From positions 3,794,001 to 3,858,000 of the forward strand of contig NZ_CP071091.1 of assembly GCF_017301635.1 (NCBI RefSeq): a stretch of 64,000 nt of DNA, written 5' to 3'. This DNA is from Myxococcus landrumus (lineage in GTDB: Bacteria; Myxococcota; Myxococcia; Myxococcales; Myxococcaceae). The first letter of the stretch is position 1; each line of letters starts with the position of its first letter. The notes under the pieces were generated by a model, which had not been told where the DNA came from, ran no database searches, and saw only the letters and a list, made by a program, of their open reading frames with translations. Below are positions 27,456 through 36,803 of the stretch, in pieces. Position numbers and translations under genes: made by a program.

Positions 27456-27875
27456 CTACAACGCCGCGCACCCGCGCGTCTGCACCGTGGCGCCATCGAG
27501 CTCCAGGACCGCCTCCAGCGTCCAGAAGCCGTTGATCTTCTCCCCCTGGAAGTGGAGCACGCCGCGACCGGTCGACCCTGCCACGGGCATCCACCAATCC
27601 ACGCGGCCGGAGGCCGCTGACCACGCCTGACTCGTCCTCGGGACCTTCAGGGAACCGTAGGACCAGCCCCACCACGAAGCGTCGATGGGTTCGCCCAGCA
27701 GATTGCGAGCCTCCGCGCACGCGGCCAGCTTCTCCAGCGCGGCTCGGGGCGCGCCACTCATGCGCAGCTTCACCCTGTCATACACCTGAAAGGCCACTGC
27801 GAGAGCCAGCAGCCCCAGCACGCCCTGGACCGCGCGCTTCGCGAGGCTGACCGGCCGGGAGGAGGACGTGGACAT
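27456..27875 (-). CDS. Coa1-like single-span membrane protein
   Basis: This 139-aa protein from MSTSSSRPVSL has one N-terminal transmembrane helix (AVQGVLGLLALAVAFQVYD) and a small outer domain. It ends with RGVLHFQGEKINGFWTLEA and a strand-rich tail, the pattern of cytochrome oxidase assembly factor 1 (Coa1) family proteins, which in bacteria are mostly uncharacterised. The frame is open further upstream; this ATG was chosen because the helix follows at the usual distance. It is convergent with the MBL gene. Function in oxidase assembly is not implied for bacterial members. Confidence 0.7.
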   Translation of the reverse strand: MSTSSSRPVSLAKRAVQGVLGLLALAVAFQVYDRVKLRMSGAPRAALEKLAACAEARNLLGEPIDASWWGWSYGSLKVPRTSQAWSAASGRVDWWMPVAGSTGRGVLHFQGEKINGFWTLEAVLELDGATVQTRGCAAL

Positions 27876-28035
27876 GAGGCCAGTGTCCTCCACCCGTCTC
27901 GGAGTCGGCAATGACGCCCCGGCGATACCCAGCCGCCCGGGGAAGAGGGCCGTACTACCGACCGGCGATGGGCAGTCGGGCGGCAGCACATCCAGGACGC
28001 CGATACGCTCGTCGCGGACGCACTGCCACTCGCCT

Positions 28036-31000
28036 CTATCGCAGCGCCGCGAGCGCCGCGCCGACCTTCGCCACCGTCACGGAGACAGGCGTCGTCACCT
28101 CCGGAGCGAAGATGGCGACCCGGAGTTCCTCGAAGGTCCACCGCAGCTCCTGGGCCGCCTCCTGGTCACGCACGGTGGCGCACTTCGTGAGGAAGGTCTC
28201 CCAAAGGGGCGTGAAGGGCGCGGCCTTCCCCGCGTCCTTGGCGGGGTTCGCCACCGCCCGCGCCAGCCGCGCCTGAGCCGCACGCAGATACCGCGGGTAG
28301 TGCAGCAGGCGCGCGAAGGGAATCGACTCGATGAGCTTCGCGGGGAACAACTGCCCGAGCTGCGAACGGATATCCCGCACGGCCGCCGCGCCGCTCTGCC
28401 CCTTGGAGGCCGCCTTGAGCGCGGCGAGCGTCTGCACGAGCTCCCCGGAAGTGACCACGACGGCGTTCGCCCACTCCCGCGCGGTCTGCTCGATGCGCGG
28501 TGAGCCCCCTTGGAGCAGCGCCTCGAAGGCCACCTTCGTGCGAGGCAGTGGCGTGCCCGGTGCGAGCTTGAACGCATCGTCGACAGCACGTGCGAGGACG
28601 AGCATCCGAAAGGCGTCCGCCTGCCCCTTCGCGGGCGGCGCGCCGTCCAGGGACGGGATGGGCTGCGGCATGCGCGCGGCGCTGACGGCCACGTGCCCAC
28701 GCGCCGCGAGCATCAAGAGCCGACGAACGCCCGTGCGCATGGCCGCTTCGGCGGCAGCGGCTGTCTCGAGCAGCACCAGGTCCACGGTGGCACCCCGGTC
28801 GACGAGCGCGGGATAGCTGCGAACCTCGAGCCCTCCCACCCGCCGGGTGACCACCGCGGGCAGCTCGCCAAAGGTCCAGGCCGTCAGCCCCTTGCGCTCC
28901 CAATCCGAAGCCGGTGCCGCGCTGCGCAGCACCGACCGCGCATGTCCCCCGTGCTGCTCGAGCAGCGTGTCGGCGTCACGGCTCCGCGCGAGCTCCTTTC
29001 CCCGCTCGTCGAGCACCCGAAGCGTGGTCCGCAAGTACGGAGGCACGGCCTCCGCCCGGAAGGAATCCTCGGTCACGTCCACGTCGCACAGTCGAGACAC
29101 CGCACGCGCGAGCGCAGGAATCAACGGCCCACGGAAGGGCACCAGCTCCTTCGCGAGACGGTCGACCAGCTCCGGCAATGGCCCCAACTGCTTGCGCTGG
29201 GCACGGGGAAGCTGCTCGAGCAGGGCCGTGAGCTTCTCCCGATGCCACCCGGGGATGGTCCAGTCGAGCTCCCCCGGGACCAGTTGGGCGAGCAGCAGCA
29301 ACGGCACGCTCAAGGTGATGCCGTCGTCCTCAGCCGACGGGTCGAAGGTATACGCCACCGGCACGGACACACCATGCAGGCTGACCGCGTCCGGGTAGCT
29401 CGCCGGGGACAGGCCCGGGTCGTACGCGAGGGCATCCTCCATCGAGAGGACGAGCACGCCGGGGTCGGCCGCCTCCGCCTTGCGGCGCCAGACCTCGAAG
29501 CCCGCCCCATCCGTCACGTCCGCGGGGACGCGCTGGTCGAAGAACGTCAGCAGCGCCTCGCTGTCGAGCAGCTCGCTCTTCCGGGCCTTGTCCCGCAGGC
29601 GCGCCACGCGCTCGAGCACCTGGAGGTTCTTCTCCTGGAACGCCCCCCTCGTGCGGTACTCGCCCCGCACCAGGGCGTGCTCGAGGAACATCAGCCGTGC
29701 GCGCTCGGGGTCCATGGTGACCAGGGCCACCGGGCGCTCCTTGAAGACGGTGAGCCCGAAGAGCGTCGCGCTCTCCTTCACGACGGCGCGCGCGGACTTC
29801 TCCGACCAGTGGGGATCGGAGTAGCTGCGCTTGAGCAGATGGGGGGCCGCCGCCGCGAGCCACTCCGGGTCGAGCTTCGCCGCGGTGCGCGCGAACAACT
29901 GGGACGTCTCCACGAGCTCGAACGCCATCACCCAGGCCGGGGGCTTCTTCCCCAGCGCAGACGAGGGGTGGACCATGAAGCGCGTCTGCTTCGCGCCCGT
30001 GTAGGCGCGCTGCTCCGGGTTCCACTGGCCGATGCGGGACAACAACCCGGTGAGGAGCGCCTGGTGCAGCACGTCCCCGCGCACCGGAGCGCCCTGGCCC
30101 TTGCGCGGCAGGCGCAGCTCGCGGACGGTCTCCTCGAGCTGGCGCTGGACGTCCCGCCACTCGCGCACCCGCAGGAACGACAGGAAGTTGTCCCGACACA
30201 CGCGCCGCAGATGGGACGTGCCCCGGCTGTCGGCCTCGCGCACGAAGGCCCACAGCTTGAGCAGCCCCGCGAAGTCCGAGTGCTCATCACGGAAGCGCCG
30301 GTGCAGCTCGTCCGCCTTCTGTGCGAGCTCCCGGGGCCGCTCGCGCGGGTCCTGCAGGTTGAGCGCCGCGGCGACGATGAGCACCTCGTCCAGGCACCCG
30401 TACTCGGCACCGGCGAGAATCATCCGCGCGATGCGCGGGTCCACCGGGAAGCGCGCGAGCTGGTGCCCCATCGGCGTCAGGGTGCGGTCCTTGCCCTCGA
30501 TGGCCCCGAGCTCCTCGAGCACCCGCCAGCCCTCGGCGATGGCCTTAGGCTGCGGCGGGTCGAGGAAGGGGAAGTCCTCGACGTCGCCGAGGCCGAGGGA
30601 CTTCATCCGCAGGATGACCCCCGCCAGCCCCGTGCGCTTGATTTCGGGGTCGGTGAAGGCGGACCGCGAGGTGAAGCTCGCCTCGTCGTAGAGGCGTACA
30701 CAGATGCCCTCGCGCACGCGGCCACAGCGCCCCTTGCGCTGGTCGGCGCTGGCCTGGGAGACCGGCTCGATGTGCAGGCGCGTGACGCCCGAGCGCGAGT
30801 CGTAGCGCGACAGGCGAGCCACCCCCGTGTCCACGACGTACACGATTCCTGGGATGGTGACCGACGTCTCCGCGACGTTGGTGGAGAGGATGACGCGGCG
30901 CTCGGGGATGGAGGCGAAGACCCGCGACTGCTCGGAGGCCGACAGGCGCGAATACAGGGGCTGCACCACCGTGCCGCGGAGGTTGCGCGCGTTCAGGGCG

Positions 31001-31746
31001 TTCTCGGCCTCGCGAATCTCCCGCTCCCCTGGGAGGAACACGAGCACGTCCCCGTCCGGGTCGAGCGAGAGGACGTTGGCCACCGCATCGGCGACGGAGT
31101 CGGCGAGCTCGTCGTCCTCGGGGGGCGGCTCGTAGAGCACGTCCACCGGAAAGGTGCGGCCCTCCACCTGGATGACCGGAGCGCCTCCGAAGAATTGCGA
31201 GAAGCGCTCGGTCTCGATGGTGGCCGAGCTCACGACCACCTTGAGGTCGGGGCGACGAGGGAGGAGTCGCTTGAGCCACCCGAGCAGGAAGTCGATGGTG
31301 AGGCTGCGCTCGTGGGCCTCATCGAGAACGATGGTGTCGTAGCGGCGCAGGAGCGGGTCACTGTGAATCTGCGCGAGCAGGACTCCGTCGGTCATGAACT
31401 TCACGGCCGTGCTCCGGGACGAGCGGTCCTCGAAGCGAATCTGGTAGCCGACGTCCGTGCCCAGCTCCGTGCCGAGCTCGCGTGCCACGCGTGCCGCCAC
31501 GCTGGTGGCCGCGATGCGCCGGGGCTGGGTGACGCCAATCTGGCGCGGGCGGCCGCGCCCCATGGCGAGGAGGATTTTCGGCAGTTGGGTCGTCTTCCCC
31601 GAGCCGGTGGCCCCCGCGACGATGACCACCTGATGGGCGGAAATGGCCGCGGTGATGTCCTCCACCCGGCTCGAGATGGGGAGCTCAGGGGGGAAGCGCA
31701 GGGTGGGCAGGCCGTCGAGGGTGGGGACAGGTGAGTCGCCGGACAT
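28036..31746 (-). CDS. hrpA: ATP-dependent RNA helicase HrpA
   Basis: This ~1236-aa DEAH-box helicase is close to the usual ~1300 aa of HrpA. Motif I GATGSGKTTQ lies near residue 45, motif II DEAHERS near 140, and motif III SSATIE follows. The helicase C domain contains STNVAETSVTIPG and GRCGRVREG. The long C-terminal half with the helicase-associated and DUF3418 regions is characteristic of HrpA. The protein unwinds RNA with ATP and acts in RNA processing and ribosome rescue; it is cytosolic. The frame opens at GTG 31803; ATG 31746 (MSGDSPVPTLDGLP) is the more compact start, but either is possible. It stands alone between short intergenic gaps. Confidence 0.95.
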   Translation of the reverse strand: MSGDSPVPTLDGLPTLRFPPELPISSRVEDITAAISAHQVVIVAGATGSGKTTQLPKILLAMGRGRPRQIGVTQPRRIAATSVAARVARELGTELGTDVGYQIRFEDRSSRSTAVKFMTDGVLLAQIHSDPLLRRYDTIVLDEAHERSLTIDFLLGWLKRLLPRRPDLKVVVSSATIETERFSQFFGGAPVIQVEGRTFPVDVLYEPPPEDDELADSVADAVANVLSLDPDGDVLVFLPGEREIREAENALNARNLRGTVVQPLYSRLSASEQSRVFASIPERRVILSTNVAETSVTIPGIVYVVDTGVARLSRYDSRSGVTRLHIEPVSQASADQRKGRCGRVREGICVRLYDEASFTSRSAFTDPEIKRTGLAGVILRMKSLGLGDVEDFPFLDPPQPKAIAEGWRVLEELGAIEGKDRTLTPMGHQLARFPVDPRIARMILAGAEYGCLDEVLIVAAALNLQDPRERPRELAQKADELHRRFRDEHSDFAGLLKLWAFVREADSRGTSHLRRVCRDNFLSFLRVREWRDVQRQLEETVRELRLPRKGQGAPVRGDVLHQALLTGLLSRIGQWNPEQRAYTGAKQTRFMVHPSSALGKKPPAWVMAFELVETSQLFARTAAKLDPEWLAAAAPHLLKRSYSDPHWSEKSARAVVKESATLFGLTVFKERPVALVTMDPERARLMFLEHALVRGEYRTRGAFQEKNLQVLERVARLRDKARKSELLDSEALLTFFDQRVPADVTDGAGFEVWRRKAEAADPGVLVLSMEDALAYDPGLSPASYPDAVSLHGVSVPVAYTFDPSAEDDGITLSVPLLLLAQLVPGELDWTIPGWHREKLTALLEQLPRAQRKQLGPLPELVDRLAKELVPFRGPLIPALARAVSRLCDVDVTEDSFRAEAVPPYLRTTLRVLDERGKELARSRDADTLLEQHGGHARSVLRSAAPASDWERKGLTAWTFGELPAVVTRRVGGLEVRSYPALVDRGATVDLVLLETAAAAEAAMRTGVRRLLMLAARGHVAVSAARMPQPIPSLDGAPPAKGQADAFRMLVLARAVDDAFKLAPGTPLPRTKVAFEALLQGGSPRIEQTAREWANAVVVTSGELVQTLAALKAASKGQSGAAAVRDIRSQLGQLFPAKLIESIPFARLLHYPRYLRAAQARLARAVANPAKDAGKAAPFTPLWETFLTKCATVRDQEAAQELRWTFEELRVAIFAPEVTTPVSVTVAKVGAALAALR

Positions 31747-31895
31747 GGCCTCATGGCCTACCACTGATGCGTCCGCGGTGCCCCTGACGAATCGTGTGGG
31801 CACCTGCCCGCCTGGCGTTCCCGAGGGGAATTCTCAGGGAGGGTCGGACGAAGCCCTCAGATGAATGATGAATCGGCCCACCACGGAGCAAGCCC

Positions 31896-32465
31896 ATGAA
31901 CAGTCCCCCGCCCTATGCCCTCGTGGTCCGCTCGCCCGACGACTCAGCGGTCCGGGATGGCGCCCTCCGGGTCAGCGAGAAGCTCGCCAGGCAGGGCTAC
32001 GCCATCCCCCCCGTCCCGCTGAAGAGCGCCGCCCTGCCCTTGTGCTCAAGCGACACCTCATGGCCGTCTTCAGCCAGAACTCCTTTGTGCGAGTGACGGG
32101 ACTGACCGGGACGGCCGTGGACTACAACGGAAGCTTCCGCGTCCTCCCCAAGGGGCCCGTCGTCCCCTGGATGAACCAGGTCCGCGCCAACGCGGGCAAT
32201 GCTGACCGGCTGGCCCACCTCGTGGAGCAGGCCGATGCGCTCGACGCCCAGAACGTCGGCAACACGCGCTTTCGACTACCGACGGCCCCTCTACATGCTC
32301 GTGCAGCAAATCGGAGATGCGCTCGATGAGGCAGCTAAGGCAGAGGACGATGATGATGAGCCGTTCGACCTCGCGGAGAACATCCTCGCGACCCTCGACA
32401 CACTGCAGCCCCTCATCCGCAAGGGATGGGTCCTGACCCGGCAGGACAGCAAGGTCCACTTCTAG
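31896..32465 (+). pseudogene. Broken gene with two compensating frameshifts, function unknown
   Basis: Three adjoining pieces read as one ~190-aa protein only if the frame changes twice. MNSPPPYALVVRSPDD to about 32040 is followed, in another frame, by LKRHLMAVFSQNSFVRV up to ALDAQNVGNT near 32265. The first frame then resumes with FDYRRPLYMLVQQIGDAL and ends DSKVHF. The first shift looks like loss of one base near 32040, the second gain of one base near 32268, so the original frame is restored. The last part is acidic and helical (AKAEDDDDEPFDL). I do not recognise the family. It may be a decaying gene or two sequencing errors in an intact gene; the normal codon pattern in all three pieces allows both. 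Confidence 0.6.
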
Positions 32466-32503
32466 GCCCGCTCCCGCCGCCAGACCGCGAGCCCCACACG
32501 TGC

Positions 32504-33718
32504 TCAAGCGCTCCGCGATGCGATGAGCGCGAGGTTGCGAGGAGACAGTCGCGGCGCGAAGAGCTGGAGGAGTTCGACCTGGAAGCCGAGCTCTTCCAGG
32601 AGCATCGCGCGGTCGAGCAGGAGAACGACCTCCAACGCCCTCGCGAAGCGGTCCCTCAGCAGATGGCAGAGCAGGAGTTCCCTCGTCTCGGCGCGAACGG
32701 ACATCTCGAAGGCATCCAGTTGGGCGTCCGTCATGCCGGCATCGAGCCCCAGGCGCTCCAACCGGTCGAGCGCGTAGGCTGCGAAGGGACCGTCATAGAG
32801 GCCTCGGGGCGCGTCTCCCGCTCGCACGAAGCCCTGCTCGGGAAAGTGCCGCTTCGAGAGGAGATGGAACGCGAAGCGCCACGCGTACACCCGCTTCATC
32901 CGCGCGAACTCCGCGTCGGACTTCCATGGGCGTCCCCGCGTCGTCAGCGCCAGGGCCTTTGGGGTGAACGGGAGTGGATGCGCGCTCCCGACGCGGGAGA
33001 CGGGGTAGTCCCGGGGGAGCTCCAGCTTGTCGTAGCAGCAGCCGATGTTCAGGACGAGGCCCGCCCCCTGGCTCTTGCGGAGCTGTGTCAGCGCGAGCGG
33101 CCCGCAGGTGTGCAGACCGATGGACGCCCGGTCCTGGCCGGAGAAGAGCGGGTCGATTCGCGGCTGGAGTCCGTCCTCGACGGAGGCCTGGATGAAGCAC
33201 AGGGTGTCCCCGCCGGAGGGGCGGGTTCTCGCCAGCCACCGTCGCCCCTTGTCCTGCAAGGCGGCGTCGCGATCAATGCTGTGGAAGGTCCACCCGAACG
33301 TCCGTGCACAGAGGCGGGCGAGATGCCCCATGCCACCGCCGATATCGGCGGCCTGTCGGATGAAGCGTGTTCTCGGCCCGAGCAGGGAGAGCACCCGCTC
33401 GAGCTCGTGGGTCTTCTTGTCGCTGAGCCCCTGCCGCTCCGTGACGGAGAGCGGGTGAACTCCTTCGTGCCAGGGCAGCGCCGTCAGCTCCTCGAGTGCG
33501 CCCAGGAGCGCGCGGAGGGAGGCAGGCGGGACGTCCACGAGTGCCCCCTGGTCCAGTTGGCGCTCGCCCGCCTCATCGAGCGACCGGGCATAGGCCCGCC
33601 ACTCCTCGGGATAGGCGGCGCCGGACTCGGGCCACCCCTGGAGGATGGAGCAGGACCAGAGCGGGGACCAGGGCAGGAGTTGGTGCGTGAGCGCCTCGAG
33701 CCGCGCCTGGAAGTCCAT
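32504..33718 (-). CDS. METTL25/RRNAD1-like SAM-dependent methyltransferase
   Basis: This 404-aa protein has a SAM-binding motif I in AADIGGGMGHLARL followed by HSIDRD. It also has the diagnostic pair GLHTCGPLA and LNIGCCYDKL found in the METTL25 (Methyltransf_32) family. A helical C-terminal half (ARMKRVYAWRFAFHLLSK and onwards) follows the catalytic domain, as in that family. Eukaryotic relatives methylate protein histidines; bacterial members are uncharacterised, so the substrate is unknown. The start MDFQARLEALTHQ was chosen over a longer in-frame extension lacking family-like sequence. It is convergent with the broken gene to its left. Confidence 0.8.
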   Translation of the reverse strand: MDFQARLEALTHQLLPWSPLWSCSILQGWPESGAAYPEEWRAYARSLDEAGERQLDQGALVDVPPASLRALLGALEELTALPWHEGVHPLSVTERQGLSDKKTHELERVLSLLGPRTRFIRQAADIGGGMGHLARLCARTFGWTFHSIDRDAALQDKGRRWLARTRPSGGDTLCFIQASVEDGLQPRIDPLFSGQDRASIGLHTCGPLALTQLRKSQGAGLVLNIGCCYDKLELPRDYPVSRVGSAHPLPFTPKALALTTRGRPWKSDAEFARMKRVYAWRFAFHLLSKRHFPEQGFVRAGDAPRGLYDGPFAAYALDRLERLGLDAGMTDAQLDAFEMSVRAETRELLLCHLLRDRFARALEVVLLLDRAMLLEELGFQVELLQLFAPRLSPRNLALIASRSA

Positions 33719-33892
33719 GGCGGCGCATCCTATGTGCCGCCGAGGTCGACAGGTGTGAATCATCCGTGAGGGGGCTCATCCCTCCTGGATATCGAACGGG
33801 CTGACAGGAAATCGAGGCGGACGTTCAGGAATCCCCGAACGCGGCGATACTCATGTGGCGCGACCCCCACCCTCCACTCGGGATCGAAGTCC

Positions 33893-34369
33893 ATGAGCCG
33901 CTATCGCCTTCCGTCCATTGTCCTCGGCTTGATGTTGTTGACCGAGCCCGTCCTGGCGCAGAGCCCCCCGGCCCCCGCCGCCCCCGTACGACTTCCCGAT
34001 GTCGCATTGCCACCTGCGCTGGACCGCGTGCTGCGCGACTACGAGCGTGCATGGCGCGCAGGCGACGCGGCCGCACTTGCCTCGCTGTTCGCGGAAGATG
34101 GGTTCGTCCTCCAGAGCAATCGCCCGCCTGTCCGGGGTCGTGCGGCCATCCGGGCCGCCTATGAGGGCCAAGGCGGCGGTCCACTGAAGCTGCGTGCGCT
34201 CGCGTTCGCCGCTGAAGACACGAGCGGCTACATCATCGGTGCCTACGGTTACGGCAACAGCTCCGGCGACACGGGCAAATTCACCCTCACCCTGCGTCGC
34301 GCACCGGGTGGACCGTGGCTGATTGTCTCGGACATGGACAACGCGAACGCGCCGCCACGACAGCGGTAG
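33893..34369 (+). CDS. Secreted NTF2-like (DUF4440/SnoaL-type) protein
   Basis: This 158-aa protein has an N-terminal Sec signal peptide (LPSIVLGLMLLTEPVLAQ), then a proline-rich linker and one NTF2-like cone domain of about 115 aa. DYERAWRAGDAAALASLFAEDG is the typical opening helix of DUF4440 proteins. RGRAAIRAAYEGQ and the closing strands GKFTLTLRRAPGGPWLIVSD complete the fold. Such domains act as small-molecule-binding or isomerase scaffolds; no catalytic set can be named. It should be periplasmic or exported. It is a single gene, convergent with the thioredoxin lipoprotein gene. Confidence 0.82.
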   Translation: MSRYRLPSIVLGLMLLTEPVLAQSPPAPAAPVRLPDVALPPALDRVLRDYERAWRAGDAAALASLFAEDGFVLQSNRPPVRGRAAIRAAYEGQGGGPLKLRALAFAAEDTSGYIIGAYGYGNSSGDTGKFTLTLRRAPGGPWLIVSDMDNANAPPRQR

Positions 34370-34405
34370 CGCCATGCGTGGATGACGCGACCACCGCCCG
34401 AAGAA

Positions 34406-34422
34406 CCCGGCACGTGGCCGGG
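34406..34422. terminator. Short GC hairpin between convergent genes
   Basis: CCCGGC and GCCGGG form a 6-bp stem with a 5-base loop, followed by GCTTT. It lies between two convergent gene ends and is a weak terminator candidate. Confidence 0.3.
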
Positions 34423-34499
34423 GCTTTCGAGGCGGCCGCCAGCAGCGGGCAATCCCCCTAGCGAAGACCCCTCCGAGGGCCAGAGGTGTGCCGCCAAGG

Positions 34500-35825
34500 T
34501 CACTTCCCTCCCGGGAGCGCGGCCAGCGCGGCTCGCACCGCGTCCACCGCGTACTGGGAGAACTCCCGCTGCATCCTGGGCAGTCGCTCCGCCTCCGCGA
34601 GCGCGGTCTCCAGGTCCTTGCGCGCCTCGTCCACGCGGCCCGCCCGCTCCAGCGTCCGCGCCCGACTCAACCACACCGCCAGCCGTCGGCCGCCCTGGGC
34701 CTGCTTCAGCGCACGGTCCGTCGCGGCGAGCGCCTCGTCATGCCGGCCGAGTTCGCGGAGGCTCGCGGCCACCCGCGTGCTGGCGGAGAAGTCGTCGGGG
34801 AGCTCGCGCTCCGTCTGGACGAAGAGTGGGAGGGTGTCCGCCAGGTGCCCGCTCGCCTCCGCGGCACTGTAGAGATGGGAGTCCCACGCCGCCCTGCCCC
34901 GCGCCGTGGTCTCCTCGGCGCGGTACGCGAGCACCTTCACGTAGTACTGCTCGGAGAGCTTCCGGGCCCCCTCCTTGTCGCCCCGCGCTTCGAGCAGGTC
35001 CGCCATGGAGTCGTAGAGCCAGGTCTGGTTCTTCGAGCCATGCTTCTGCGCCTGTGCGAAGGCCTTCTCGAAGTGGACCTCCAGGGCCTTCATGGCCGGC
35101 GCGGCCCAGGGCTTGGGCTCCTGGGCGTAGCGCGCGCACGAGTAGCCGGTGCTCGCCGCGCCCGCCCGCTCCTCCTCGCCGAGGCTCGGGACGGTCTTCA
35201 CCGCATACTCGGCGCAGGCCTGGAACGCCTCGGCGTTCCACAGCGCGTTGAGCGCGGACTCCACCGCCCGGGTGCGACGGCTCCAATCCCCGGGGCCCTG
35301 CTCCACCGCCTCCTGATACTTCCGCGCCGCCAGCTCGTGCTCCCTCCGGGCATGGGCGCGGTCGCCCTCGAGCAGCAACAGCTCCGGCCCCGACACCTGG
35401 GCGCTCAGCGCGCGCCGGGCATCGTCGAGCAGCGCCAGGACATCCTCCAATCCCGCGCCTCCCATCCAGCGCAGCGCGGGCGTCTCCGTCTCGGAGTCGA
35501 GCACCAGCAACGTGGGCAGGTTGTCCACCGGGAAGCGCTCCAGGAGCGGCTCATTGATGGGGTCATCCACGTCCACCGCGAGCAGGACATAGTCCTTCGC
35601 CTTCGCGATGAAGCCGGGCGCGGTGAAGACCTGGGCTTCCATCGTCCGGCAGGGCGGACACCACACCGCGCCGAAGTCGATGAAGAGCGGCTTTCGCTCG
35701 GCGCGGGCCTGGGCGAGCGCCGCTGTGTAGTCGTTCCGGATGAACGTCGCGAACTCAGGGGGACGTCCCTTCGTGGTGGCACAACCCACGAGGACCACAA
35801 GGCAGACAGGGAGGAGCCGCTTCAT
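34500..35825 (-). CDS. Thioredoxin-fold lipoprotein with TPR-like helical repeats
   Basis: This 441-aa protein begins MKRLLPVCLVVLVGC, a lipoprotein signal with the lipid Cys at 15. Residues about 30-135 form a thioredoxin fold with the redox motif FGAVWCPPCRTME and the cis-Pro strand NLPTLLVLD. The remainder is helical with repeated alanine-rich units typical of tetratricopeptide repeats (for example HDEALAATDRALKQAQGG and VDEARKDLETALAEAE). The likely role is thiol-disulphide exchange or chaperone-like work at the cell envelope, with the repeats as a protein-binding platform; the partner is unknown. Fusion of a WCxxC thioredoxin to repeats in one lipoprotein is common in myxobacteria. Confidence 0.88.
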   Translation of the reverse strand: MKRLLPVCLVVLVGCATTKGRPPEFATFIRNDYTAALAQARAERKPLFIDFGAVWCPPCRTMEAQVFTAPGFIAKAKDYVLLAVDVDDPINEPLLERFPVDNLPTLLVLDSETETPALRWMGGAGLEDVLALLDDARRALSAQVSGPELLLLEGDRAHARREHELAARKYQEAVEQGPGDWSRRTRAVESALNALWNAEAFQACAEYAVKTVPSLGEEERAGAASTGYSCARYAQEPKPWAAPAMKALEVHFEKAFAQAQKHGSKNQTWLYDSMADLLEARGDKEGARKLSEQYYVKVLAYRAEETTARGRAAWDSHLYSAAEASGHLADTLPLFVQTERELPDDFSASTRVAASLRELGRHDEALAATDRALKQAQGGRRLAVWLSRARTLERAGRVDEARKDLETALAEAERLPRMQREFSQYAVDAVRAALAALPGGK

Positions 35826-35916
35826 GGGAAGCGACTCTAATCCACCCTTCTTCTCTCCGAGTCAGGCCCGGCGAGAGCAGACAGTGCAGTACACGAAAGG
35901 GCGACTCGAGCGGTGC

Positions 35917-36648
35917 TCACCGGGGCGTTCGGGTCGGCGGCCTCCGCGACTGTCTGGACAGGATGAGCGCGCCCAGCCCGTCGAGGACCCGCTGCAGGCC
36001 GAAGCCAAAGGCATGCTCCGGGCTGTAGGCGGCGCCGTGGGCAGCCCCCGCGGCGGAGCCCACACGTGAGGCCAGCGGATAGCGAGCCGGGTCCATGACG
36101 CGGGCCAGCAGTGGCTCGTGCGCCTTCCACCAGGCCTCCTCGGTCTGCACTGTCTCTGCGGAGGCGGAGCGCGCGCGACTCGTGCTCCGCGCGGAGGACT
36201 CGACGAAGCCCAGCACGAAGGTCAGCGCCGCATCCATCTCCACCTCATCCAGGCCGAGACCCTCCAACGCGCCGAGCTCGTACTCGTACTTCGCCATCAG
36301 CCCAGGGCCTAGGGGTGGGCGGCTGGTGGCGACATCGCACATCCATGCGTGCCGCTCGTACAGCGCACGGTTGTCATGGGCCACCGCCTCGAGACGGGCG
36401 CGCCAGCCGGCCTCTTCGGGCGCGCGACGCGGCATGTCCGCGTAGAGCTGGTCGAGCATCAAGTCGACCAGCTCCGCCTTGCCAGGGACATAGGTGTAGA
36501 GCGTCATGGGGCCCACCGAGAGCCGCTCGGCCAGCTTGCGCATGGTCAGCGCCTCCAGGCCCTCCCCGTCCGCCAGCTCCACCGCCGAGGCGATGATGGC
36601 GTCGACGTTCAGCGTCGGCTTGGGGCCTCGCTGCCCCGCGGAGGGCAT
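35917..36648 (-). CDS. TetR/AcrR family repressor with TetR-type C-terminal domain
   Basis: This 243-aa protein from MPSAGQRGPKPTLNVD has an N-terminal helix-turn-helix (IIASAVELADGEGLEALTMR and then LAERLSVGPMTLYTYVPGKAELVDLM). A helical ligand-binding domain with YERHAWMCDVATSRPPLGPG follows, as in the class that includes tetracycline repressor relatives. The chosen ATG has a strong GGAGGAAGG ribosome site. An upstream in-frame ATG at 36714 also has GGAGAGG and cannot be excluded. The gene is divergent from a VOC protein gene, with a near-perfect palindrome between them, so it probably represses that gene and itself. The ligand is unknown. Confidence 0.88.
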   Translation of the reverse strand: MPSAGQRGPKPTLNVDAIIASAVELADGEGLEALTMRKLAERLSVGPMTLYTYVPGKAELVDLMLDQLYADMPRRAPEEAGWRARLEAVAHDNRALYERHAWMCDVATSRPPLGPGLMAKYEYELGALEGLGLDEVEMDAALTFVLGFVESSARSTSRARSASAETVQTEEAWWKAHEPLLARVMDPARYPLASRVGSAAGAAHGAAYSPEHAFGFGLQRVLDGLGALILSRQSRRPPTRTPR

Positions 36649-36752
36649 GTCCTTCCTCCAGAGAAGCTCCAGCGTCCGGGCGGGGTCCCCCGCGCCGCTG
36701 CGATGTGTGGCCATGTCCTCTCCAGTGCCAGAGACCGCCTTGACTGACCACT

Positions 36753-36767
36753 CCGTACAATGTACGG
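36753..36767. promoter_or_regulatory. Palindromic operator, probably for the adjacent TetR protein
   Basis: CCGTACAATGTACGG is a perfect inverted repeat about a central base, in the short region between the divergent TetR and VOC genes. Core GTAC half-sites of this kind are typical of TetR operators. TTGACT at 36740-36745 could be a -35 element for the VOC gene, in which case the operator would lie in its spacer and block polymerase. Confidence 0.7.
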
Positions 36768-36803
36768 GTATTTGTCTCTACTTCAAGCTGGAGGCCTGTC
36801 CGC

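Noticed and set aside
28510..31734. 1074-aa open frame on the plus strand opposite hrpA
   Set aside because: The hrpA frame shows all helicase motifs, while this frame has only His/Arg/Gly-rich text with no recognisable fold.
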